A DNA stretch of 33,614 nucleotides, from positions 1 through 33,614 of the forward strand of contig JAPPND010000067.1 in the NCBI GenBank assembly GCA_028818795.1, written 5' to 3'. The notes beneath the pieces are model-generated. The model saw nothing but the letters and a program-made list of their open reading frames with translations, was not told the DNA's origin and did not search any database. A program made the translations under genes and the position numbers. How positions within the stretch are numbered: the first letter of the stretch is position 1; every line of letters begins with the position of its first letter. Positions 8,289 to 15,962 of the stretch are shown here, piece by piece. Source of the stretch: Gammaproteobacteria bacterium. GTDB taxonomy: Bacteria > Pseudomonadota > Gammaproteobacteria > Pseudomonadales > Azotimanducaceae.

Positions 8289-9512
8289 CTAGTGGGTCGT
8301 TCGACGGGGCGACCAACGGGGTTCGCACCCGTTCGCGACAACCGCCGCTGTGGCGAGCGCCAGACCAGGCACGGCCATGAGTTGCTCCCCGTCGTAGAGC
8401 AGCGGCCAGTCCGCACGCTGCCAAGGCGGCACGTGCGATTCCTGGAACAGCGCTTTGACCGTCTTGGTGCAACCACGACCAACGGGCCGAATGCGTTCGC
8501 CGCCCCCACGACGACGAATCGAGAGGGACCGCCCCACGGCCAATCCCGACTTCGCCGGCTGCCAGCGCAGCATTCCGGCAGGCATCGCGGTGTCAACGCC
8601 CGCTACCACGGTGTCCGGATTCGGCACGGATTCGGCGCCGTCCGCGACAATGTGCCATGCGTCACCGTGGCGATACGCCCACGTCCCTGGAGCGACGCGG
8701 ACACGGGGATTGCGGTCCTCGGCGGCGAGGCTCTGGCGCCGAATCTCGGCGACGGTCCTCGAGGGCGTTGGGAGACCTGCTGCCAAGAGCCATGCCTCGA
8801 CTCCCCGATCACTGGCCTCGTCAACCAGCAACGGTCGCAGGCACTCGACTGCGGCGCGCCTCGGCGCCGACAGTCGCATGAGGGCACCGGGATGGCGTTC
8901 CTCAAGTCGGCGCAAGATGCCGTGGCGAATGGCATTGCGGTCGAAACCGAGATCGGCGTTGGCGGGATCCTCGATCCAGCGAAGGCCGTGGCGGCGCGCA
9001 TAATCGAGGATCTGCTCGCGGCGGACGCCCATCAGCGGTCGAACCAACCAGCCGGCACCCAACCGGCGTTCGGTGGGCATTCCTCCCGGTTCGCGCCCGG
9101 TGAGCAACTGCCAGACCCGGGTTTCCGCCTGGTCGTCGGCGTGATGGCCGAGGGCGAGTAGATCGCCCGGGGCAAGCAGTTCACCGAAGACGGCGTAACG
9201 CGCCGCGCGGGCCGCTTGTTCATGGTTGCCGCGGGAGTCCACGCGGACGGAACGCGACTCGAACTCCACGCCAAATTCCCGCGCCGCCGCCGCGCAGTGC
9301 CGGACCCAATCCGGTGCAGAGGAATCGAGACCATGGTCGATGTGGATCGCTACCGCACGAGGAACGGTGCGCAAGGCGTGCAGCAGCACGGTGGAGTCGA
9401 CGCCACCGCTGAAGGCGACCCACAGGCGTCCCGCAGCGCGCGTCCCGTCGAGGAAAACGTCGAGAATTCGGGTTTGGGTGAGGGCCCGCTCGACGCTGTC
9501 GTCAGGAGCCAT
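8289..9512 (-). CDS. tilS: tRNA(Ile)-lysidine synthetase TilS
   Basis: 407-residue cytosolic enzyme that ligates lysine to C34 of the CAU-anticodon tRNA-Ile, changing its identity from Met to Ile. The N-type ATP pyrophosphatase loop SGGVDS is at residues 35-40, followed by HIDHGL and LGHHADDQAET, all diagnostic. The C-terminal part (about 330-400, with RPVGRGCTKTVKALFQESHVPPW) matches the TilS C-terminal domain. The ATG at 9512 (MAPDDSVERALTQTR) overlaps the last 11 bases of dnaE; upstream in-frame ATGs lie deeper in dnaE and are less likely. Length is near E. coli TilS (432). In E. coli accA and other genes lie between dnaE and tilS; here the two overlap. Confidence 0.94.
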   Translation of the reverse strand: MAPDDSVERALTQTRILDVFLDGTRAAGRLWVAFSGGVDSTVLLHALRTVPRAVAIHIDHGLDSSAPDWVRHCAAAAREFGVEFESRSVRVDSRGNHEQAARAARYAVFGELLAPGDLLALGHHADDQAETRVWQLLTGREPGGMPTERRLGAGWLVRPLMGVRREQILDYARRHGLRWIEDPANADLGFDRNAIRHGILRRLEERHPGALMRLSAPRRAAVECLRPLLVDEASDRGVEAWLLAAGLPTPSRTVAEIRRQSLAAEDRNPRVRVAPGTWAYRHGDAWHIVADGAESVPNPDTVVAGVDTAMPAGMLRWQPAKSGLAVGRSLSIRRRGGGERIRPVGRGCTKTVKALFQESHVPPWQRADWPLLYDGEQLMAVPGLALATAAVVANGCEPRWSPRRTTH

Positions 9513-12500
9513 AGCCCAAGTCGACGGCATCCTCGCCGAAAGCGTCGCGCAGCTCGCCGAGCAGGGCGTCCGTGGCGTCCACTCGCCAGGCATCCCCTAG
9601 CACGACGCACCCGCAGGCACCCGCGCCGACGTAGTCAACAGCGACCGAACAGCCGTCTGCGTTGCGATGGCGACCAAGGATTGTCTTCAAATCGGCGACC
9701 GTGCCGGGATCAATGGCCTGCCGAGCGGTACGCAGCACGATCCTGCCGGCGTGGTGCTTGCGCGCTTCGTCCAAGGTCATCACCCGTTCCGCGCGTAGCT
9801 TGTGGCCCTGCGTGAACTCGTCGCTCTGCACGGTGCCTTCGATCACCAGGATGGCGTGTTTCTCCAGCTTGGCACGGTATCGGTCGTAGACCTCGCCGAA
9901 TAGGTTTGCCTCGATACGGCCGCTCCTGTCGTCGATTTCCACGAAGCCCATCGCGCCACGCCTGCCGCGCCGCGTGCGATTGGATACCACCACCCCGACC
10001 GCGGTCTGATTCGCGTCGGCGGGCCGAAGCTCGGCGATCGGTGTGCGGCAGAATCGACGGATCTCCGGGAGGTACTCGTCCACGGGGTGCCCGGTCAGGA
10101 AAAGTCCGAGCGTCTCCCGTTCGCCTTCGAGGCGGTCGTGCTTCGACAGTGCCCTGGCCTTGCGCCCATTGGTGACCTCCGACGGTTTGGGGACGCCGCC
10201 GAACATGTCGTCGATGGCCAGTTCGGCATTCCGCGCAGACTGCTCGGCGCCTTGCACCGCATCGGGCAATTCATCGAGTAGCCGCGCCCGTGTCGAGTCG
10301 ATGGATTCGCCCGGCGAGGCGAAACAATCCATGGCACCGGCTCGAACGAGAGCTTCGAGGAGCCGCTTGTTGACGCGCCGCAGATCTACTCGCATACAGA
10401 AGTCGTCGAGGTCCCGGAACGGACCGCCGCGACCGCGTTCACGAACGAGCGTTTCCACGGGACCGGCCCCGACGCCGCGCACAGCGCCTAGTCCATAGCG
10501 AATGCCGGCCTCGGCGGCTCGGAAGCGGAAGGCACTGCGATTGACATCCGGCGGCAACACGTCGAGGCCCATGCGTCGAACCTCGTCCACGAGCGGCACG
10601 ACCTTCTCGATCTTGTCCATGTCCGCCGACAGAACGGCCGACATGAAGTGCGCCGGATAGTGTGCCTTCAGGTACGCCGTGCGGAAAGCCAGGAGGGCGT
10701 ATCCGGCGGCATGCGCCTTGTTGAAGGCATACCCCGCGAACTTCTCAACCTGGTCGAAGATGTCGTTGGCGACGCGCGGATCGACGCCTTCCTTCGTCGT
10801 CCCCTCTAGGAACGTGGCGCGCATCTTGGCCATCTCCTCGGGCTTCTTTTTCGACATCGCGCGGCGCAGCAGGTCCGCCTCGCCCAGGGTGAACCCGGCG
10901 AGCAGTTGGGCCATGGTCATGACCTGTTCCTGGTACAGCATGACCCCGTATGTGCCGGCCAGCGCCCCTTCCAGCCGGGGGTGGGGATAGCGGACGGCTG
11001 CGCGACCGTGCTTGCGCTCCACGTAGTCGTCCACCGCCCCCGACTGCAGCGGTCCGGGACGAAACAGGGCGACCAAAGCGATGATGTCCTCGATGGAATC
11101 GGGTTTGAGCCTCGCCACCAGCTCCTTCATCCCCGCCGACTCGAGCTGAAACACCGCCGTCGTGTGGGCGGTTTTCAGAAACTCGTAGGTCCGGGCGTCG
11201 TCGAGCGGCACGTTCTCGAGGTCGATCGCGTCCGCGCCCGTCTCCTCCCGCTCCGCGTTGATGGCGGACACCGCCCAGTCGATGATCGTCAAGGTCCGGA
11301 GTCCCAGGAAGTCGAACTTCACGAGGCCCGCTTCTTCCACGTCGTAGAGGTCGAATTGGGAGACCACCGTGCCACCGGAGTGATCCGCGTAGAGGGGCAC
11401 GAAGTCGATCAGCGTGGTGGGCGAAATCACCACGCCACCCGCGTGCTTGCCGACGTTTCGGACGGTGCCTTCGAGCTTGTAGGCCATGTCCATGATCTCC
11501 TGCGCGTCCTCGTTGCGCGCGATGAAGTCGGCTAGTTCCTGCTCCTGATCGACCGCCTTCGACAGGGTCATGCCGACTTCGGCGGGGATCATCTTCGACA
11601 AACGGTCCGCGAGCCCGAACGGCTTGTCCTGAACGCGCGCCACATCGCGGACCACGGCCCGCGCAGCCATGGTGCCGAACGTCGCAATCTGGCTGACGGC
11701 GTCGTGCCCGTAGAGGTCGGCCACATGGGCCAACGCTTCCCCCCGCCGTTCCATGCAGACGTCGATATCGAAATCCGGCAGGGACACCCGTTCCGGATTC
11801 AACAGGCGCTCGAACAGGAGGTCGTACTTGAGCGGGTCGAGCTCGGTGATGCCGACACAGAAAGCCACCAGGGATGCGGTTCCCGAGCCCCGGCATCCCA
11901 CCGGCACGGCATTGGCACGGGCCCAGGTCACGAACTCTTCGACGATCAGGAAATAGCCCGCGAAACCCATCTTGGTGATGATGTCGAGTTCGTAGTCCAG
12001 GCGATCGTCGTAGGGACCCCGGTCGACTTCGGCAGACGATTCGGCCAGCGACTGAAGATGCCGCTCGAGACCCTCCCGGGCTCTCGTTGCCAGCAACGAT
12101 TCCGAGGTCGCGCCCTTGTCGATGGGCGGCTCCGGCAGGCTGGGCTCGCCGAGCACAAGCTCCAGGCTGCATCGCTTGGCGATTTCCACCGTGTTCGCCA
12201 GTGCTTCGGGGACGTCTCGGAACAACTCGACCATCTCGTCCGGTGTGCGCAGGTATTGCTCGACGGTGTGGTGCCGTTCCCGTCGCGGGTCGTTCAGAAC
12301 CCGGCCTTCCTGGATGCAGACACGGGTCTCATGCGCTTCGAAGTCGTCCGGTGCCAGGAAGCGGACATCGTTGCAGGCCACGACGGGCGCGCCCGCAGCC
12401 GCCGCCAAGCCCACCGCGTCGGCCACGAAACGGTCCTCTCCTTCCCGTCCCGTGCGTACCACTTCGAGATAGACCCGATCACCGAACGCTTGTTGCCACT

Positions 12501-13122
12501 CGGAAAGACGCCGCTTGGCGGAAGCGGCGTCATCGGCACCGATCGCGGCGCCGACGTCGCTCCCGGTGCCGAGCAGCACGATCAGTCCATCGGCGGCGGC
12601 TAGCAGGGCTTGGCGGCAAACGCGACCGTGCGCCGCACCCTGGCGACCGCCTAAACCGGCAAGAGCCGACTTGGCTGCATCGGATGGCGAAGCCGTATAT
12701 GCGGCGGACACCAGGCTCAGCAGGTTGTTGTAGCCCGTCTTCGACGCGACGAGCAAACGGCACCGGCTCCCGCCCCCGTCGGCGTCCTCGTAGTCGAGTT
12801 CCGCCCCCACGACCGGCTTCACGCCGGCTTCCCGACAGGCCTTGTAGAACTTCACCAGCCCGAACAGGTTTGCGCGGTCGGTCAGGGCGACCGCGGGCAT
12901 GTCGAGTTCAGCAACCCTCGCTGCGAGATCCTTGACCTTGACCAGGCCGTCGGACAACGAGAATTCGCTGTGCACGGCAAGATGGACGAACCCGTCCGCG
13001 TCGACTTCGTCGCCGGTCTGATAGCGCGGACGCGGCGCGGCGCCGGCGTCACTGCCGTACACAGAATCCCGACCCTCGGCTTGCTCCGATTCGAGGGCCT
13101 CGATTTCCTCAACCTCGCTCAA
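9502..13122 (-). CDS. dnaE: DNA polymerase III alpha subunit DnaE
   Basis: Replicative polymerase catalytic subunit, 1206 residues (E. coli 1160). The PHP domain begins at FVHLAVHSEFSLSDG (about residues 45-59). The C-family polymerase active site has PDFDID with aspartates at about 452 and 454, and KFDFLGL with the third aspartate near 604. Fingers, tandem HhH and OB-fold parts (VGVVVSNRTRRGRRGAMGFVE, near 1030) follow. The start is placed at TTG 13122, which gives an extra acidic N-terminal stretch of about 44 residues before the PHP domain. That extension is not part of the family core and the true start may be further in (for example GTG for the Val of DSVYGSD). It overlaps tilS downstream and lies 82 bases after rnhB. 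Confidence 0.95.
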   Translation of the reverse strand: MSEVEEIEALESEQAEGRDSVYGSDAGAAPRPRYQTGDEVDADGFVHLAVHSEFSLSDGLVKVKDLAARVAELDMPAVALTDRANLFGLVKFYKACREAGVKPVVGAELDYEDADGGGSRCRLLVASKTGYNNLLSLVSAAYTASPSDAAKSALAGLGGRQGAAHGRVCRQALLAAADGLIVLLGTGSDVGAAIGADDAASAKRRLSEWQQAFGDRVYLEVVRTGREGEDRFVADAVGLAAAAGAPVVACNDVRFLAPDDFEAHETRVCIQEGRVLNDPRRERHHTVEQYLRTPDEMVELFRDVPEALANTVEIAKRCSLELVLGEPSLPEPPIDKGATSESLLATRAREGLERHLQSLAESSAEVDRGPYDDRLDYELDIITKMGFAGYFLIVEEFVTWARANAVPVGCRGSGTASLVAFCVGITELDPLKYDLLFERLLNPERVSLPDFDIDVCMERRGEALAHVADLYGHDAVSQIATFGTMAARAVVRDVARVQDKPFGLADRLSKMIPAEVGMTLSKAVDQEQELADFIARNEDAQEIMDMAYKLEGTVRNVGKHAGGVVISPTTLIDFVPLYADHSGGTVVSQFDLYDVEEAGLVKFDFLGLRTLTIIDWAVSAINAEREETGADAIDLENVPLDDARTYEFLKTAHTTAVFQLESAGMKELVARLKPDSIEDIIALVALFRPGPLQSGAVDDYVERKHGRAAVRYPHPRLEGALAGTYGVMLYQEQVMTMAQLLAGFTLGEADLLRRAMSKKKPEEMAKMRATFLEGTTKEGVDPRVANDIFDQVEKFAGYAFNKAHAAGYALLAFRTAYLKAHYPAHFMSAVLSADMDKIEKVVPLVDEVRRMGLDVLPPDVNRSAFRFRAAEAGIRYGLGAVRGVGAGPVETLVRERGRGGPFRDLDDFCMRVDLRRVNKRLLEALVRAGAMDCFASPGESIDSTRARLLDELPDAVQGAEQSARNAELAIDDMFGGVPKPSEVTNGRKARALSKHDRLEGERETLGLFLTGHPVDEYLPEIRRFCRTPIAELRPADANQTAVGVVVSNRTRRGRRGAMGFVEIDDRSGRIEANLFGEVYDRYRAKLEKHAILVIEGTVQSDEFTQGHKLRAERVMTLDEARKHHAGRIVLRTARQAIDPGTVADLKTILGRHRNADGCSVAVDYVGAGACGCVVLGDAWRVDATDALLGELRDAFGEDAVDLGYGS

Positions 13123-13156
13123 TGCCCTAGTGCCTCAACTTCCCTCAATTCCCAGC

Positions 13157-13182
13157 GGGACCGGACAAGCCCGTCCCCTACG
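13157..13182 (-). repeat. Palindromic repeat type A between rnhB and dnaE
   Basis: Single type A element reading toward the minus strand, ending CCCCTACG. The arms are GGGACCGG and CCCGTCCC around ACAAG, with one mismatch from the perfect copies at 8158 and 8193. It occupies about a third of the 82-base rnhB-dnaE gap. Confidence 0.65.
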
Positions 13183-13204
13183 GCGTGAAGCCCGTGTCCG
13201 CAGG

Positions 13205-13825
13205 CTAGAACAACATCGGCTGCCGAGCCGCATCGCCCACCGGCGCAAAGGATTGCCGGTGCAGCGGCGTCGGTCCCAGTTTCTTGAGTGCCGCGAGGTG
13301 CACGGCCGTTGCATAACCCTTGTGGCACTCGAATCCATAGCCCGGAAAGCGCGCGCCGGCGGCGACCATCTCCGCGTCCCTTGCGACCTTGGCGATGATG
13401 GACGCCGCGCTGATCGCCGGAACCTTGGCATCGCCGCCGACAACGGTCACCGTCGCGCAACCATCGATTGACGGCGCCATGTTGCCGTCGATGTAGGCCA
13501 CGCGAACGTCCGCGGCAAGCGCATCGACCGCACGCCGCATCGCGACCAATGTCGCCCGCAGGATGTTGATCCGATCGATCTCGACCACCTCCGCGCGACC
13601 GAGAGCCCACGCCGCAGCGCCGTCGCGGATCGCTGCGGCCAGTTCCTCGCGTTGATCGGGCGTGAGTTCCTTGGAGTCCTTGAGGCCGTCTATCTTTCGA
13701 GCGGGGTCAAGCACCACCGCGCCCGCCACTACCGGCCCCGCCAGCGGACCACGCCCGACTTCGTCGACGCCGGCAACGTCGACTCCGTTCGCGGGCGTGC
13801 CTGGTTCGCCGAACAGATCCCGCAT
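13205..13825 (-). CDS. rnhB: Ribonuclease HII
   Basis: 206-residue endonuclease that cuts the RNA strand of RNA-DNA hybrids and single ribonucleotides in DNA. Conserved blocks are [19 protein letters not shown] (residues about 19-37, with the catalytic Asp-Glu pair), LKDSKEL (DSKKL in most homologues), the catalytic Asp of VAYIDGN, and the SIIAKVARD region. The ATG at 13825 has GGAG 5 bases upstream with further Gs. A good sigma-70-like promoter lies just upstream, so rnhB-dnaE-tilS probably has its own transcript, separated from lpxB by the inserted HTH-nucleotidyltransferase pair. Confidence 0.95.
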   Translation of the reverse strand: MRDLFGEPGTPANGVDVAGVDEVGRGPLAGPVVAGAVVLDPARKIDGLKDSKELTPDQREELAAAIRDGAAAWALGRAEVVEIDRINILRATLVAMRRAVDALAADVRVAYIDGNMAPSIDGCATVTVVGGDAKVPAISAASIIAKVARDAEMVAAGARFPGYGFECHKGYATAVHLAALKKLGPTPLHRQSFAPVGDAARQPMLF

Positions 13826-13851
13826 CGCCCCTCCGTGGACATTCGGCCACG

Positions 13852-13880
13852 ATTGTAAAGGCAGGACCGATTGATGTCGC
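13852..13880 (-). promoter_or_regulatory. Predicted sigma-70 promoter of rnhB-dnaE-tilS
   Basis: Read on the minus strand: GCGACA (13880-13875), a 17-base spacer, TACAAT (13857-13852), then the rnhB ribosome-binding site and ATG about 20 bases after the expected start of transcription. The -10 box matches five of six consensus bases and the -35 box four of six. Predicted by eye only. Confidence 0.5.
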
Positions 13881-13908
13881 TTGCCACGTCAAAAAAATGG
13901 CTGAAACG

Positions 13909-14412
13909 CTAGCGTCGCCGGGCCTCGAGTTGGCGCAAGCGCGGCAATGCTTGACGGTCCTTGTCGCGATCGGCCGCGCCTTTCGAGCGTATGACGTCGG
14001 CCAAGGATGCCACAAGCACGCGAGTGCCGGTCACCTCGATGGCCACCGCGTCCCGTTTCAGGTCATCGAATCCCTGTGTTCCCGCGGGCATGAACGCCAG
14101 GTCGAGATCACCCGCGCTGGTCGTGAGATTGAGGACCGCGTCCGGGCCGAGGTTGCGTAGGAACTGCCTCGAACAGTCGAACGGCAGCCCATCGGGAACC
14201 CCCTCGGCTCGGATCCGCGCTTTCAAACTGCGCAGCGCCCCGGCAAGTCGGTCGAGATTCGCATCATCGGACGCAGGGGTGATGTCGACGTCGAGCGTCA
14301 CGCCGACGTCACCATGCAACACCGCTGCCATCCCCCCGACCAAGACGAAACGGACGCCTTCGGCCGCGAGGGCGTCAAGGATTCGCTGCGGATCGAACTC
14401 GTGACCTGGCAT
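13909..14412 (-). CDS. Small nucleotidyltransferase, putative toxin partner of the upstream HTH protein
   Basis: 167-residue protein of the pol-beta nucleotidyltransferase superfamily. Visible signs are VLVGGMAAVLHG (residues 23-34, the GG motif), VTLDVDI with Asp41 and Asp43 as likely metal ligands, and GDLDL at 101-105 as the third acidic site. It overlaps the HTH gene by 38 bases, giving an antitoxin-then-toxin-like order. Small nucleotidyltransferases paired with a DNA-binding protein are known as toxins (AbiEii, MenT), but the substrate of this branch is not established and a toxin role is inference. It sits between lpxB and rnhB, which are adjacent in E. coli, so it is an insertion. The stop codon falls inside the 10-base palindrome ACGCTAGCGT (13906-13915). 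Confidence 0.85.
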   Translation of the reverse strand: MPGHEFDPQRILDALAAEGVRFVLVGGMAAVLHGDVGVTLDVDITPASDDANLDRLAGALRSLKARIRAEGVPDGLPFDCSRQFLRNLGPDAVLNLTTSAGDLDLAFMPAGTQGFDDLKRDAVAIEVTGTRVLVASLADVIRSKGAADRDKDRQALPRLRQLEARRR

Positions 14413-14722
14413 CGCGCAATGCTTCGCGTCCCTTGAGCACGAAACGGGCGGCACGCGTCGCGTCCGCGAGCCGCTCCGTGGGAGTTCGACCGAGCGTACG
14501 CTCGAACAGGCTGAGCGTACCGGCATCGGGTTCCCCGAGACCAAGGCGGATTTCGAATCCCGAGGCCCGGACCAAACGTTCGACCATTTCCGTCGATGGT
14601 GTCTGGGCACCCGATTCGATCCGCGCCACCGTGGACTGCGGCACGCCGGCCCGCCCCGCAAGGACGACCTGCGTGAGACCCGCCCTTTTGCGGGCCTCGC
14701 GAACTAGGCTCGGCAGAATCAT
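14375..14722 (-). CDS. XRE-family HTH regulator, putative antitoxin
   Basis: 115-residue protein with an N-terminal Cro/C1-type helix-turn-helix (about residues 5-60: LVREARKRAGLTQVVLAGRA then GVPQSTVARIESG) and a C-terminal Arg-rich tail (RTPTERLADATRAARFVLKG). The tail is probably the part that contacts the partner; this is inferred from position only. The ATG at 14722 lies 6 bases after a strong TATAAA box, so the transcript is predicted to be leaderless. A palindrome between the -35 and -10 boxes is a natural autoregulation site. The pair with the overlapping nucleotidyltransferase suggests a toxin-antitoxin module, or a solitary regulatory module. Confidence 0.88.
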   Translation of the reverse strand: MILPSLVREARKRAGLTQVVLAGRAGVPQSTVARIESGAQTPSTEMVERLVRASGFEIRLGLGEPDAGTLSLFERTLGRTPTERLADATRAARFVLKGREALRDARSRVRSAANP

Positions 14723-14728
14723 CGTCTA

Positions 14729-14758
14729 TTTATAGCGTATGCGCTATCGAAGTATCAA
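14729..14758 (-). promoter_or_regulatory. Sigma-70 promoter of the HTH-nucleotidyltransferase pair
   Basis: On the minus strand TTGATA (14758-14753), an 18-base spacer, and TATAAA (14734-14729), each box matching five of six consensus bases. The expected transcription start is at about 14722, the A of the HTH start codon. The -35 box overlaps the lpxB stop codon (14757-14755). Confidence 0.65.
14732..14747. promoter_or_regulatory. Palindromic operator candidate
   Basis: The 16 bases ATAGCGTATGCGCTAT form a perfect 6-bp inverted repeat (ATAGCG and CGCTAT) around TATG. The palindrome lies in the spacer of the HTH promoter and touches its -10 box, where a bound Cro/C1-type repressor would block RNA polymerase. 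This is the expected place for the operator of the HTH protein encoded just downstream. Confidence 0.6.
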
Positions 14759-15918
14759 CGGTCAACCAGTGATAGCACCGCCTCGGCCGCCTTGCCCGCA
14801 CCGCCTTGGCGCAGTGCCTCGTGCCAGTGCGCGCAGCACCGCAGGTAGTCGTCGTCCGTCTGGGACCGCTCGTATTGCTCGACGAGGGCCTTGGCCAAGC
14901 GTGCCGGTTCGGCGTCCTCCTGCAGCAGTTCCGGGACAAGTGCGCGTCCAGCAAGGATGTTCGGCAGCGCCACGTAGGCGGACTTCTGCAGGCGCCGGAC
15001 AGTCCACGCGGTCAGCCTTCCCAAGCGGTACGCCACGACCATCGGGCGGCGCAGCAGCAACGTCTCCAAGGTCGCCGTTCCCGACTTCACCAGCACGAGG
15101 TCGGCGGCGGCGATCACGGTCCGGGAGTGGCCGTGGATCAACTTCACGTCAAGTCCACGGCCCACCTGGCGCGTGGCCAGCGTGTCGGTCATCCGGTCGT
15201 AGACCCGACGCGTCGGCGTCGGCAGCACGAACAACGGCTCATCGAAGTCGTCGAGGAGCAGCGACGCCGTATCGAGGAACAGCCCGCCGAGAAAGTCGAT
15301 CTCGGAAGCTCGGCTACCCGGCAAAAGCGCGACCACGAACCGATCATCCGCAAGGCCCAGGGTCTTTCGAGCGCGCTTCCTGCCTTCCTCCGTGCCGTCC
15401 GCATCGTCGATGTCATCCGCAAGCGGGTGGCCGACGAAGACGGCTCGACCGCCTCTTTCGTCGTACAGCGGCGGCTCGAAGGGAAACAACGCAAGGACCA
15501 CGTCCGCCGCCTTTGCGATGCGCTTGACCCGGCCCTGTCGCCAGAAATACACGGAAGGGCTGACGTAGTGGGCCGTGGGGATGCCGTGTTTCCGGACCCT
15601 GCGTTCCATCATCAGGTTGAAGACGTTGAAATCGACCCCCACCACGGCATCCATTCGGTGGCTTACGAAGTGTCGGCACAACCGGCGCAGGAGCCGAACA
15701 AGGCTCGGCAGGCGCAGCAACGGATCCTTGAAGCCGTTGATCGCTAGATCGTCGAGGGGAGCAAGACCCTTGAGCCCCTGGGCCAACATGGTCTCGCCGC
15801 CCACGCCCGTGAATTCGGCATCCGGAGCGCGTTCGGTGATCGCCGCCATCAAACGACCGCCGAGGATGTCGCCCGACGCTTCGCCGGCGACGATCCCGAT
15901 CCTGACTTTCCGGTCCAA
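14755..15918 (-). CDS. lpxB: Lipid-A-disaccharide synthase LpxB
   Basis: 387-residue peripheral inner-membrane glycosyltransferase (GT19) joining UDP-2,3-diacylglucosamine and lipid X to give the tetraacyl disaccharide of lipid A. The diagnostic N-terminal VRIGIVAGEASGDILGG, the YVSPSVYFWRQGRVKRI segment, LLPGSRASEI and LVKSGTATLETLL are all present. The start is chosen as TTG 15918 because AAGGA lies 8 bases upstream; an in-frame TTG at 15936 would add six residues but lacks a ribosome-binding site. In relatives lpxB follows lpxA directly. Here a PQQ dehydrogenase gene ends 45 bases upstream on the same strand, so lpxB may now be transcribed with that gene. Confidence 0.95.
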   Translation of the reverse strand: MDRKVRIGIVAGEASGDILGGRLMAAITERAPDAEFTGVGGETMLAQGLKGLAPLDDLAINGFKDPLLRLPSLVRLLRRLCRHFVSHRMDAVVGVDFNVFNLMMERRVRKHGIPTAHYVSPSVYFWRQGRVKRIAKAADVVLALFPFEPPLYDERGGRAVFVGHPLADDIDDADGTEEGRKRARKTLGLADDRFVVALLPGSRASEIDFLGGLFLDTASLLLDDFDEPLFVLPTPTRRVYDRMTDTLATRQVGRGLDVKLIHGHSRTVIAAADLVLVKSGTATLETLLLRRPMVVAYRLGRLTAWTVRRLQKSAYVALPNILAGRALVPELLQEDAEPARLAKALVEQYERSQTDDDYLRCCAHWHEALRQGGAGKAAEAVLSLVDR

Positions 15919-15962
15919 CGTGCCTGTCCTTGCCAAGGCGAGTACGAGGGCGAGCCTGCCGC

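Noticed and set aside
8172-9161. 329-residue plus-strand frame opposite tilS
   Set aside because: It starts in the repeat cluster and is antisense to a clear TilS with intact motifs; no recognisable domain.
13891-13915. Palindrome ACGCTAGCGT plus seven-base T-run after the nucleotidyltransferase as an intrinsic terminator
   Set aside because: The palindrome has no loop space and the T-run is about 8 bases away, so a stable terminator hairpin is doubtful.
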